The position numbers and the translations under genes are program-made. From Sipunculus nudus (lineage: Eukaryota; Annelida; Sipuncula; Golfingiida; Sipunculidae), in assembly GCA_026874595.1 (NCBI GenBank), contig CM049320.1:5831464-5895463 (forward strand): a stretch of DNA of 64,000 nucleotides. Direction: 5' to 3'. The notes under the pieces are model-generated. The model saw only the letters and a program-made list of their open reading frames with translations. It had not been told where the DNA came from and made no database searches. Positions 12,131-24,955 of the stretch are shown here, in pieces (position 1 is the stretch's first letter; each line of letters starts with the position of its first letter).

Positions 12131-13754
12131 AACATATTCGCACCATTAATCTTATAATCATTTGAGACTTTAAGGCAGGAGATGTTTCACGGTTTACTTG
12201 CAGGTGAAACATATCTCGGAAAAAATGGAAGCCCTTATCTCCACAAACATTAAAAAAAAATTGAAACATGCACTAATGTTTGTATACAAAGAAATTTTGC
12301 CAGGGTTGCTACTTTAAGAAGGCTGGAAGTCCACTTGAAACAATTTCGATTTAACCCCATTCATTTTTGCAAACTGATATTAAGAAATAGCCAATCTTAA
12401 ACACGATTGACACACATGTAAAAAAATGAACTATGTTGAAAATAATGAAATGAATCATAATAGTCAGTGAAAAACAAAAGTTTCATTTAAAAAAATGAAA
12501 TCTATTTGAGGAATATATAATCGTTTAAAAGGGTTACACATCTTATTTAAACATACCTAGAAATACATATAGTATATTTCCCCACCTGCGATAAGTTTCT
12601 AAAAAGATTATATTTTTCAGTTATTTCCTAGAAAACTACATATGGTAGAAACAATGATGGTACAAGCTTTAACTAATGATTGAGTATTCATACGTATGAT
12701 ATAATAATATATTGTATCAACTTTATTTCATAAAGTTCAAATGCTTTCGATTATTGTTTTATATTTATTTATTTTTTTATCTTTCACTGAGGCTAAAATT
12801 CATCATTGTCAATTTATGTTTTGCTGTCAAACATAAATTTAGCCTGCAAATGCTTAGGAGATTGTAGACAGTAGTAAAGTATAAATTTCTGTATGTGCAA
12901 AAAACTAAAATTCTTAACATAAATATATAATAATGGTATTTACGACAAAAAACATATGATAATATTCTCCAATTGGCATTTTAATATTTTTATTCAGATA
13001 TTTCACCTGAATGTATTTGTTGATGCGAATTCTCGAAATTAACAAAGTAGTGTAAATCTGTCACTTCACACACCAATCACTCAAATGACGCAAAATGTAC
13101 TTAGTGATATATAGAAGCAGGCATGATGATGTAAGTGCGCTATGCAGCATGTTGTCCGCTTAACAGCGCCGCTTTGGTAAATCAGCCCTGACAAAAGTCC
13201 GTTTCCTAAAATTTCAGTCATCTTGCATTGTGTGATATTGATTTAACTCTGATGGTAACTGCTTTATATAATTAATAATTTCTAATTCATAGAATTATTT
13301 TATTTCAGTAAATAAAACTGTTATATCTTTTCTGTCTGACAAATATTAGTCTCAAATAAAACTATGTAATGTTACCGAGATTAGACGAATTTGGAGCGTT
13401 TAAATACCCTGCCTACAAATTAGAGTCACAAGTGCCCCTTACAGTCCTTTTTAGAGTAGAACAGTCATCCAAATGATTATGTGATCATTATGTAACTTTT
13501 TAGATCATATTTGTAATTGTTTTAAGCGACATAAAGTATTTACCCATTTTCTTTTGAGCAAAAAAGAACCAGATAAAATGTAACTACACCATTTTGTTTT
13601 AGTAACCAACATATGCACAGTTGCTTTGTGTTTTATTTCACTCTTTGAAACATTAATGTGAAACCAATTTACGCAGTGATTTTTAGGAGATTATTACAAG
13701 CGCTATTTCATGTGACAATATAAATGACAATACACGCATTAAGGTAATCGATTA
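12130..13754. other. Spacer, no gene seen
   Basis: AT-rich unique sequence with many A runs. I see no supported exon, tRNA-like box or terminal repeat. Confidence 0.45.
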
Positions 13755-13970
13755 CAGTACGCCAGCTGAACCACTGGCCTATCAGCTAAGAAAAGTTGAT
13801 TATAAATCAATTTGTGTCCGTAGTTCATGACAAATAACTTATGCAGTTGAACGAATTATATACATAATCCCATAATATTCCATTATATACATAATTTAAC
13901 ATAAAGGGAAAATATATGTCATATATAAAGTCTCAATCAATATTTAAGCCTGGATATCAATAGTTGAAAA
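13755..13970 (-). pseudogene. Relic of lipocalin exon 3 start and intron 2
   Basis: It matches 4358-4560 of the left gene in the same orientation. Read on the minus strand, an AG acceptor is followed from 13785 by codons for LIGQWFSW, the exon 3 start, and then the match fails after about 28 bases. The intron side continues to about 13970 ('ttatatacataatttaacataaag', 'atatttaagcctggatatcaa'). It ends where the right arm begins, so it marks a rearrangement junction. Confidence 0.75.
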
Positions 13971-16199
13971 AGGGCTAGTACACAAATGTCTCTTTTATCA
14001 CATCTGCAATAGTTTAGAGCGATAACTTTGGTTTATGTACATCCGTTGTCTGTTTGGTTTCCAATTCTAGTAAAGCTGAACATTATGACTCTGTTAAATT
14101 CATCAATTGACTTTAAATCAGATGACTGGTACTATATTTCATGCTTAATAAAAGGTGTTTATGAAGATAATCTGATCGTTATGCATCCACAATATTTTTT
14201 TAACATCATTCACTTAAAAGAGCCGTGGTGTAAAAATAAGCACAGAGATGTGCCACTCCACATGAAAACCAATGGCGACTAACTAGAAATCGATGACAGA
14301 TAAATGATCAAGCCTACCACATGAAGCAGCCAGAATCCTAAACACCTGTATTAAAAGAGACAATTTTAAGCTTAATACAATGATGAGGCCCAGTAAAGAT
14401 GGTTGAGGTGTGATCAAACTTCAAGAAGGAAAAGTTTCACAATTTTTCAATGACCACCCAAGGATCGACTGCATTATATAAATTCTAGCCAAAATAATAT
14501 TTTTGTATGATTTTTTTATTGTTTTATAGTGTAACGGCCCTGTAAAGGAAATATCTTTTTTATCGACGATATCAATATTTTACAACACCATATTTAAAAT
14601 AATTGAATTTTTTTTCTTTCAACACTTATTTTTTATAGTAAAAACCACAATTTTTTTAATAACAAATATTTTTTTTCAAATGATTACTCAAGGATTATGC
14701 CTTTTATACAAGCATACATAAACTTATGTCAATTTAAAAGGTCAGTGAACAACTGTCTGGATTTATTCATCAGCGTTACATTTACTTAGCACATACACTT
14801 ATCTGTTGTGAATTGTGCCAAAGCCTCATTCAGCTTGTGTAAAGCCGAAGTTGCTGGATTAATAAGAGAAGTAATCTCTAAGCAATAACAAAACACTGAA
14901 CGAATCATATCTACAATTTATTTTATAGTCCAGTACAATAAGGAAACCTCGATATTGACACGGTTTATGTAGTTTATTACAATTCGCTTTGATATTCTGA
15001 TTTCTCAAACATGTATCATGAAACCACTGCTACAATAGAATGCGAAACATTTAGCTTACGTTTTGCGTGCGCATAGCAGGAAGGTTTCGTTTGTGAGAAA
15101 TACACTCCGAATGTTTTTGTAACAGGTAATTTTGAAAGAAAACAAGCACTAGTCTGAGGTGTTAAGATGGATGAGCCTTATTGTCCTTGTTGCATCACAT
15201 TGTTCTAGATCTCATTGTTCTTGTTCATTAAAAGACAAAATGTATGTAAAAATGTCTAAGCTGATGGAAATTTATTATAACTTAACTATTTAAAACGACC
15301 CATTTTTTAGAAGAATACCATCAGCTGGCTTTTTAAGTGCAACTGTCCTAGTGCTTTACTCGGTGAAATAAAACACATATTTCCATTTCGTACAACACTA
15401 AGCACTGACATGATTGACTGAAATGTAACATGTTTGTTTCATTTGCGGTATTAACTGCGACATGCGGGCATAAGCCAAAAAGCTTCACCTTTTTGTTGTA
15501 TGATTTAAACTCTCGTGATTTCAACAGCTACCTCAATGTCCTGGCTCGTTAACCGTGTTTACAAGTGATTTAATAATATATAAACATGAATTGAGGCAAA
15601 TGGCCGTTGCTGCAGCTTCAAGACTTTATGAATGTTCACGTCATTTGATCACGAAAGCTGGGTATCATGTAACTCTATAGATTAATTATTCTATAATTTC
15701 TGCACGATTAACCTTAATAATTGTTTTTTTGTGAACGGTTTTAATTTCTTCACATTGGTATATTTAACAAAGCTTCGAAATTCATATCATTTATTAATAG
15801 CAATTTGTATTTGTTAACCAAATATCGGTTTTGATACTCACATTTATTAATATCACATTTCGGCGGACAGAATTTATATAGATGGTGCATGAATTACTTA
15901 CAACATGTTCTGTAGGTACGTAAGAATTTAGGGCGGGGGAATGTTAAAACGACGATCCATCTGCAGAAAGAATTTGACACAACAAAAAATGTGCAGTTTT
16001 TTTGTTCCCGTGGATTTATCCATGTCAATTAATTCTTCATTGTCATATAAAATTGATATTCACAAACTGGAATATCAAAATGATTACTTTTCATTTGGAA
16101 AGAAATCCTTGATATAAATGCTTTTTTATCTGGATCAGCTAAGATTCAATTACAGGTGCATTTGCCCTTATAAATTGAGTAATTTAGATGTATATATAA

Positions 16200-16443
16200 T
16201 TTATATACACTATGAACAATATAAAATTATCAACGTTAAGAATTGTTGACGTCACGTTGACCTTTCACCTGTCTTTACAGCCACCTGTAACTCATTCCTT
16301 ATATTTGGATTAGACCACGCCTTCCTCATATGACGTGAACGACTGGTCTATAAAAGAACTGCCGGATAGCAGGTAGTTGGATCTGCTCAGTTTGTGTAGA
16401 CCACTAGCTTCAGAGTTAATTCTCAACCACGACATTGCTCATC
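16200..16443 (+). promoter_or_regulatory. Core promoter of the right lipocalin copy (TATA, CRE)
   Basis: TATAAAA at 16349-16355 lies 95 bases before the ATG at 16444. TGACGTCA lies at 16247-16254 and TGACGTGA at 16331-16338. The spacing equals that of the left copy, so the promoter looks undamaged although the coding region is not. Confidence 0.65.
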
Positions 16444-16639
16444 ATGACTGGAGGAAGAAAAGTACTTTGGTTGGCCGTGGTTCTCTTAGGCTACATCAAC
16501 CGCCCTACCTCAGGTAACTTTTGAATTTTTATGAAAGGAAAAGTAATTATCAAATGTATATTGTTTGGATAGAATAATTAGAAATGAATCAGGAATTATG
16601 ATTCTTTGGCAACCATTTTAATGATCTAATTTTCCGATT

Positions 16640-16905
16640 GACTTTTTAAAAGTTTAAGTTGAGGTAAACGCCTCCATTTATTTCTAATTCTTAAGCTAAG
16701 TATTTAGATCCACAGAGTTCCATTTCGGTTCATGGCTACACAAAAGGACGGTAGCTCTTCTCTCATGACATCCTATTTATTCTGGTGTCAACCAGACCGC
16801 TTGTCTAACGGCAGGTCCTGGGTGTGTAATCAACGATATAATATGGGCCATTACACCGATGAATATCCTCAGACCTGCATAACCTTCAGTGCAGCCTGAG
16901 TAGGA
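16640..16905 (-). mobile_element. 5'-truncated tRNA-SINE fossil in lipocalin intron 1 (right copy)
   Basis: Mirror of 5690-5945. On the minus strand it shows the 'attacacacccaggacc' block and the terminal 'aatggaggcg' block of the SINE at 34642-35093. Confidence 0.7.
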
Positions 16906-18579
16906 TCATATGTGTACTGCACCAGTTCATCACATACGAATTATCATTCTGAAACTGTTAATTTAGTGTTTTGACTAATATAAGATATCGCTACTTTATT
17001 TTCTAGAAAATGTTGAAGCATATGTTGAGGAATTACAAGCGCAGTTAAAAGATAATAACTTAAAAGGCCTGTAAAGTGTCAAAATTATAATTATTGGCAT
17101 CATTACATACTATTCTCGTATCTGTCTGTGAAGATAGAGCTTCTTGTCCTCTTATTATATTTGGTGTATAGATGTAAACGACAATATGGATAATATGTTC
17201 CTACATACTTTTCTATCGCAAGCTTTGTATCCCTTATGTTGAGATATACTAGTTGAATCTGGGATCAATTTATTAGCTCCTATGACCAATATAATGTTTT
17301 CTTGTTTATATATTTAGGAATGTTGAAGTAAAACTATTTGTGTGTCCTTTTGAATGTAATTCAAGTCCCAAAATGTAAGCTTGGATGCCTTTATTGTTTA
17401 AAAAGCCTGATGCTGTCCAATGTCATACGGGTCGCTAAACGGATTTCATAATAATTTCGTTAAGCACGCTTGCTTATAAGATGCTTCCCAGATCAACTCT
17501 GTTTTTCATGTAAAAATTCCCCATACGAATTTCTTGAATCAGTAAAACATGTAAAAGTTTAAAACCTCATAGGAATCTGGCCCAGTTTGTTATACAGATC
17601 CAGATTTTAATTTTTAGAATTTGCGATACATTTATATGAAACCAGCACAAAACATAAAAAGTCTGCATAATTATTTCAATTTGCAATACATGAAGAAATA
17701 TTTCTTTACCAGCCAGGTATCTTTATGCGAGCTGGTGGGCAAGCATTGTTGTATTAAAATGTCTGATTATTGTATTCAACTGATATCGTCTCTTCCACTC
17801 GCAGCTGGCACTTGTGTCACTAATAATGTTCCCCTGGATGAAGACTTTGATGAAGACAAGGTCTGCATGAAATTTTTCTTTCACGCAACAACGATTAACA
17901 TATAATGATAATTCAAATATACTTACACTGTTATACATTTGTTCCCGTTATTTCATGACTTTGGATATTTTGTGTTAAAAAAACGATTAAAATTAGTTTC
18001 TGAAGTTTGGTTTGTATTCAACAACAAAATACTGAAAAAAAAAAAATATTTCACCCATAGATATCCAGACTTTAAAATTGATTGAGACTTTATATATAAC
18101 ATATATTTTCCCTATATGTCCGATCAGAAATATGTATATAATTCTTCATACTGCTTAAGATATATATCATGAACTACGGACACAGTTACAATTTTGCTTA
18201 TAATCAACTTTTATAAGCTAATCGGCCAATGGGTCAGCTGGCGTTATTACCAGAACTTCAAACCTGCTGAATATGACTTTATCATCACAGTCTACAGAAT
18301 CGGAGGCAACCTCTATTACAAAGAGTCGTACACGTGAGTATATAATGATGTTTATTATCTAGGATCATATGAGGAAAAGTAATCTAAATCGTCAATCATT
18401 AAGTTTCCTCTAATATGAGGTATGTCCCAGCATTTACACATTTATAGCAACTGCTTTTTTTAACCACATTTAATTTACAGCTAATTTTTATCTGATTTGA
18501 TATTTTTCACATTATTTTGTGCGGCTTTCTAAATTAATATTATTGGTAGGAACGTTCAGGGAATTGTACTGTGAATAAT

Positions 18580-18610
18580 ACAGTATATATATATATATAT
18601 ATATAAATAT
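18580..18610. repeat. Short (AT)n tract in lipocalin intron 3
   Basis: A short TA tract, followed by a GT run and a G run near 18640. The corresponding left-arm intron has only scattered TA words. Confidence 0.85.
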
Positions 18611-21330
18611 ATTTATACATATTTGTGTGTGTGTTGGGGGGGGGGCGGTTGGTATGGTATATATTTGTGAATGGTCTATAGTGTACACTGAGAATGACAC
18701 ATATGAAATCTTTTGCTTTCAGAAATAACGGTGACACTCCATGCGTTTGAGGCTTACCAAACTTGTTCGCACCGGGCAATGATGAAGGAACATACCATGT
18801 GGGCGGGAGTAAGTGTGCATTATATATAAGATCGTCATTATTAGACTACAGAATTCATACAGTCCTGTAAGAAATATAAACATAATGTGACAATAAAAAA
18901 ATGTGAGATACATGTTCAACTTATCATACTAGATGATGTATGCCGGGATCTAATAATCAGCAATACAGTTTTATAATTTATAATAATAAGTAGTGAGTTT
19001 TCGTTCAGGTGATCATCTAAAAACTTTTTAACCAAGTACTGATTATATTTTGTTATTTGTTTTTAAGGTAAGCCAAAACATAGGAGCACTTTGTAATATC
19101 CTTTAATTACTATAATGATGAGAGCGATAAGAGAGGACATTTATACTTTTTATAGTGAAATAAATGTTGCCTATAACTGCAGAACCAAAGTCAAGACCGA
19201 TTAAATGAAGACTAAGAAGACGAGCTAAATCACGCGTAAACATACAAAAATATTAGCGGTTAAATTGTGACATTAAATGTGATTGTGACATTAAACAAAA
19301 TTACCAGCCTAATTTGTTATCACCAAATCATCAGCAATTGCAGATACAGTGTATTGAAAAGCTGAGTTCCTTGCGATGAGCCAAAACTACATCAAGAAAT
19401 TTGATTTGGTGGTAAATAATGAATCGTATGAACTTTCCTGTTTCCTGATTTGAAAATTTGTGAAAAAAACAGACTGAGCCTAAATTGTTTACAGAAAACA
19501 TATAATATCAAAGTGGATAGGTGAGGTATTAAGGAGATATAGACTAAACGGGGAATCCAGAAACAGCGTTAATGATATGAATTAACTTTACTTCCAGCTG
19601 TCCAAATTCGCTTCCTGAAAGTGACCGATGAGTACTTTGTGGTCTTCCAGTGTTTCACTGAGTCAAACGGTGAATGCACGGATTATGCTGCTAATATCGC
19701 GTATAAGGCCGGTGAACGGGATACTGTTGACTTGGATGACATTGAGTCGGAGTACATTGGCGATGCTTGTGCTGATCGGCAGACGTATGCCGAAAATATC
19801 GGAGAGGGTAGGTATCACATGTATTCTTACCTTTACACCCACTTCGTATCTTCCGTGCTAAAGTGCCAAAAGCATTTATAAAGATTACAACTGCAAACCT
19901 AATTATCCAGTTTACATTATAGAATACATATTTTATCATTAAGTTCGAATAAATTTCACATACGGACGGAAGAAACTGGTCTCACTTTTCGTCAAGCAAC
20001 GGCGTATTGGTTTCAACTCTTACATTCCTCCATAACCACTTTTGCCTCCTACCAAGGATTATGTAACCTATTATAAAGTATGTCCATTATGCTCAAGTAC
20101 GGATTTCTTGTTTCAGATTGCCTCGCATAGACGTTAGGTTAGCGAAGTGGAAACAAATCCTCTCACCAAACGTGTAGAGAGAGAAAATAGAAAAAGCAGA
20201 CAAACCACATATAAATTTTGCTTATTTACCTAAATAATATGATCTAAATAAAACTTTAAGGAAGACAATAATTGAACCAATGTTGTCATTAATAATAACT
20301 TTGGGTTACAAAAATTTTACATAAAATTAATAATAAGAACACTTTTATTTCACAAACATGATATAATGCAAAATATTTCCTGTGTTGTGGTTAACTTGTA
20401 TTACCGTTTTCAAAATTCTGCGTCATTGGATATTTTCATGAATAAAAAGGTATTGATGCAAAATCATGTTTTCATTATTTTATCAACTGGTGGTTCTTGA
20501 AAGTGAATGGCTAGATAAAAGGCATCCCTTAGACGTTCCAATAACAACAATACCAAACAAGAAAATAAATTTTAGCACTTATGTTACACCTTCACATTAT
20601 ATACAAATGACGATGGGCAAAATGTCCAGAGTCCTGAAAAAATATGCAGGTCCTAAAGATCATTCCAAGGTTTTCTTGAAAAACAACCTTAGAGAACTCG
20701 GGAAAGCATCAGAGATTCACTGAACTATGTTAATAATGACTTTTGAATTATTTCCTAACCCATGTGAGTAAATTTTAGAATTCGAAAGCCATGCGAACTA
20801 CCATCATAAGTCCTAAGGTTACCGTTATCTTAACAAGATAGATAACGTCAACAATACTGCAAAGACCTATCATTCAATATTTTCCAAATACCTTACATAA
20901 GTTAACATGCAAAGGATATTATACTGTGGCTTGTGAATTTGTCATGCTAATGCTTATACATTAAGTCTAATGGGTGGCTTATGTTGGGTAAGCAGAAATT
21001 AAATTAGGCCTAACATAAATACTTGGATAGAACTAAAAGTTTATCATGGCATGATAGGTTTTCTTATTCAGCAACTAGGGGACTTGAGATGACAGTGATA
21101 TTTACCAAAGACATATATATATATATATGATAACTCCTACTGTAACCAGGTTCCAGTCTAATAGATAGTTGTAATCCTAATGCTAATAGGTATCTATTAC
21201 CTCTCGCCCGTTTCTTACCATTGAAGATCATGATTATATCCTGAAAGAGCCGTCACACAAATTAAGTCGATCCAGCCGCGATACCCATCTGTGATATAAA
21301 CATATTTGCCTATATCGGTATGAGGCTTGA

Positions 21331-22289
21331 CAGTAGCTACAAATTGTACCGCTTGACACCAACATTTGTAGTCTTCATGCTGCACAAGAAATATGTTCCC
21401 AAACGTATTTTTACTGCTGACGTATTTGTGTAGCGTTTATAAGGATTAGTGATCGGCTTTAATCATAACGGACGAATCGGGAATATCCTCATGGAAACAG
21501 CATGCACGTAAGAAAACAAAAAGATTTATAGAGGAATTAAACAAATCATCAATACAAACACAAACCGAAATTGAAACAACAATCTCCGGTCAATTAGACA
21601 AGTATATGCACCGATTCTAATGACGATGAAATACTTCTGGTGGCAAACATGGAAACGACACTGACATCAGGCCTCTGAACAAGACCGGCGTCTATTAAAG
21701 ACCGGCGTTTATTTTTCTAGAACATTGTTTTGCCCAAGCGAGTAAATATGGCAGGCGACTATTTAAAGCCCCGCGTCTGAACCAGGAAATACGTTAAAAC
21801 TTTAACAGCGTCTTCGCTTTGCACTCAATGCAATGAACCACCAAAGGCTCTCTATATATCGTTTGCATATTACCTATAAATCCTTCATTTAAGTAACATA
21901 AATGTTGAGACTTATGTTACAAAGATAAAAATCCCTGGCTTACAACATACAGGTCAGTGTGCATTTTTATAAGAGTTTTTTTGTGTGGGGGTAACCGCTT
22001 CTGCTATTTTATGGTATCGGCTTGAGGCTATGTGATGGGGCGAAAGAATGTATGCTCTGATAGCATAATAATAAATTGTAGTAATTTTAGTCGGCCAGAT
22101 CAATTCTCGTATAAGGACGCCAAAACGTTTGAGTAAGAAGGGCAGATTTGAAATCATGTATTATAAATTATAAAGTGAACTATTTTTTAATATTTAAGAC
22201 ACATGAACATATTATTTAAAACATATTTTTCATAATATAAACATCATAATGGATTACACATTATGTAATATCCGAGATATTTTTTTCTC
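21331..22289. other. Intergenic, no gene seen
   Basis: Beyond the outer edge of the right arm. No splice-bounded frame or repeat end is recognised. Confidence 0.45.
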
Positions 22290-22326
22290 TTTCTCTCTTT
22301 CTTTCCTCTCTCTCTCTCTCTCTCCT

Positions 22327-22375
<49 letters not shown>
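22290..22375. repeat. (CT)n followed by (TA)n microsatellite
   Basis: Pyrimidine-rich CT tract to about 22328, then about 45 bases of TA dinucleotides. Confidence 0.93.
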
Positions 22376-22377
<2 letters not shown>

Positions 22378-24217
22378 TATAACTGCCATAACAATTTAGA
22401 ACCTGACAAGCAGCACTTGAATATCATTAGTCGTGTCTATTTTTTATCATTAATAATAAGTTTTAAAGTTATCAAACTTTGAATCATTAATAATATGTTT
22501 AAAAGTTTGATCAAAATTTCTTCTAACGACTAACCCTTTATACAGTAATACCGGCTGTCAGTTGCATCAATTTATTTTAGAATAAAAACAGAAGGTGTCG
22601 TTTATCTACAAGGATGCTGGAAATATCATGTCCTCTATTTGAGCATACATGTGCAGGGAATGACGTCATGGAATGGGAAATTTGGCGAGAACATCCATTA
22701 TCGAGAATATTCGTAAAATATCAGGCTTGTCAGGTCTAATTGTGCACATCATTTGCTAAAGAACAATTTCCTAAACCACATTGAATACATCTTACAGCAA
22801 CAAACATTGTTGATATGAATGTTTCATACAATGTTGAATTATCAGGACGCTTCTTTACGTCCCACGGTTTTCCTCATGTTGCTTAGGATTTAGTCAATGA
22901 ACTGTTCACCTGAGTCAAATCTTAATCGCTGTTCCTTTTTCCAAATAAAGAACACTTCCCTCATGTGGCCAGTACTATCTGACCCACTGCATCTGCATCC
23001 GAATGCCCTTCTCCGAAATTTGCTTTTATTTTTTTTCCTTGTGAACCGTATAGCTAACTCTATTTATATATATATTACAAAATGCAAAGAACAATCGTTG
23101 TTAAAAAGCAGTGCCATTTTACTGATAAAGAATTACTATTTTATTGAAAAACAGGTGGCAATATCAAAAGGAAAAATTTAAAAGGAAAAATTTAAAACAT
23201 GATATGATTTGGAAGAGATTTACAATTATTTTGGGTTAAAAATTTAATATAATTTTGGAATTTTATAAGTCATCTGACAAATCTGGTCAGATTTAGTTTC
23301 CTTTATTGATGAATACCATTTGTTACATAAGTACTTGGACATTCTTTACTTGATATACTCAGTATTTTGCATTTTTCTTTATATTATAAGTATGTTAAAA
23401 ATTAGCTTAAAATTGTTAATTAGGCATATTTGTAAAAATGCAATATCAAGTTCTTGTTCTGAAACGGATAAAGGTAAGGCCCAGTTTGCAATAAATAAGC
23501 ATACCATAGAAATGTAATATTCGATGTTTATCCATATAAATATCACTTTTTACTTTGTTAATTTTATGATAAACAGATAACGGCTTTAATAAACTTCACG
23601 TCTTGTTCCGCTAACAAAAATAAAAATGCATACTTTAAAGAAAATAGACGCATTTCTTGGTTCGAAAGTTGTTCATTTTGAGACGCAGTTATTCCCATTC
23701 TATAATAACTTTCTTTACTGTAGCCAAATTAATCTGTAATGTTACACATATTGCTCCATTTTGCAACATCTGACAAAAAAGACCTTTAACTCTTACGACT
23801 TAGAACGTGCGTTTTTTGTGAGCAAATTCCCAGCAAATCCAACAAAGCGGAAGACGCTTTTATCTTATTTACATTTCTCCGTGTTTCTGTTTTGTGCCTG
23901 AGAAATGTCATTCTCTACCACGTGAATTTATGTATTATATTATGCTTTTATTCGTTAAGGTTAAACAAACAGTGCAAAAGCTGTCACTGCAGTTTTCACT
24001 CCCCTGCCTTAATATCTAGAATTTGTTATGGAATTATTTTACCTTTACCCCTTCGGTACAGCGTTTTCTTATTTCCACTCAATTTCGAACATCTGGGAAC
24101 TGAACAATTCTAATATTTCATAGAAAAAAACAACCAAGCCATTTTACAGAAAATGTTTAAAGGTGTGCAAATGTGCCAGGAGAAAACCACAGTGTGACGC
24201 TGATGAAGCTGGTGAAA
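22376..24217. other. Intergenic, no gene seen
   Basis: AT-rich sequence with small chance frames only. The segment 23050-23250 is especially A/T-rich. Confidence 0.45.
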
Positions 24218-24955
24218 GAGTGAAGTGAGGGCTTGGATGATCTCAAACCAACTTATGTTGAATGATGCGGAGACTGAGCTGTTTGTTATTGCACCGAGGC
24301 AGCATATTAGTGCCATCACAGCCTGTGGGCCTGTAATCGGAGATGCTTTGATCAGACCTGTAGAATATATACGTAATCTTGGAGCACTCTTCGATCAAAA
24401 CATGTGCGTGATCCCACAGATGAACGAAGTCTGCAGTTCAATTTACCACCAGCTACGTGAGGTTCGCAAACATCTCACTCAGGACGCATGCAGAACAGCC
24501 ATCAACTCATTTATGGTGTCCCGACTTGACTACAATAATGAGCTGTTGTGTTAACTACACAGAACCCAGATGCATCGTTTTCTTGAGGCTCAGAATTCAG
24601 CTGCACGTGTTATTACATATACTCGAAGCAAGGATCACACCGGGCTTCTGAAGTCATCGCAGAGGATACTAGTCAGTCAGAGAAAAAAGATTTATATGAT
24701 CCTGTTGCTGAAATTCAGGATTGGTCAGAACCTAACTTCCTCTCAAAGCTGCTATTAACCTATACACCGCTATGATGTCGCTTGTCCAATGACAAGGGTT
24801 TGCTTCAAATAGTCAACATTTTCAGAAGAAGTCGTGAAAGATCTTTCCAGGTAGCCGCCACCGCAATTTGAATACAATAAACCCAGACCTACGCCAGCCC
24901 TATTCACTACTGGCGTTCAAAAAGAAGACTACTATGTATGAGCAACATGCAGTAA
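24218..24955 (+). mobile_element. Degraded non-LTR retrotransposon, reverse transcriptase C-terminal end
   Basis: One frame reads through a single TAA at about 24552: MISNQLMLNDAETELFVIAP, then VEYIRNLGALFD, then INSFMVSRLDYNNELLC, stop, then EAQNSAARVITYT, then interrupted remains of the RSFQVAATAIWN region near 24835-24870. The order 'LN..KTELLVI / ..RNLG..FD / F..SRLDYCNSLL / LQ..QNAAARL' is typical of the thumb and connection part of CR1/L2/Rex-Babar-type polymerases. The catalytic part is absent. Several stops and frame breaks mark it as dead. Confidence 0.8.

Larger units (their letters stand above)
16444..20130 (+). pseudogene. Lipocalin-like copy with a premature stop in exon 4
   Basis: Exons are 16444-16513, 17805-17860, 18218-18333, 18723-18808, 19598-19807 and 20117-20130. 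All twelve borders and phases equal those of the left gene, and the total is again 552 nt. At codon 90 the left copy has TTA (Leu) and this copy TGA (18748-18750), which would end the protein after 89 residues, before the TDEYFVVFQC strand and four of the six cysteines. Downstream codons remain open to TAG at 20128-20130. Other replacements are mild (for example Leu12Val, Asn39Asp, Thr57Lys, Asn70Ile). A canonical AATAAA lies at 20247-20252. It could be a recent pseudogene, a segregating null allele, or a sequencing error at that base. Confidence 0.75.
13968..21330 (-). repeat. Right arm of large inverted duplication
   Basis: This is the mirror of 1310-8648. Besides the gene it retains the upstream flank to 13970 and the downstream flank to about 21330. 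Long (TA)n tracts are not shared with the left arm. The outer edge fades after the match to the left 'taccgatctaggcaatgatg' region. Confidence 0.88.

Noticed and set aside
14028-14282. 84-codon frame in the right-arm flank
   Set aside because: The equivalent left-arm segment (8330-8600) has indels that break the frame, so it is not a conserved coding region.
19621-19881. Treating the TDEYFVVFQC frame as a stand-alone gene
   Set aside because: It is exon 5 of the lipocalin copy. The frame past 19807 reads into the intron.
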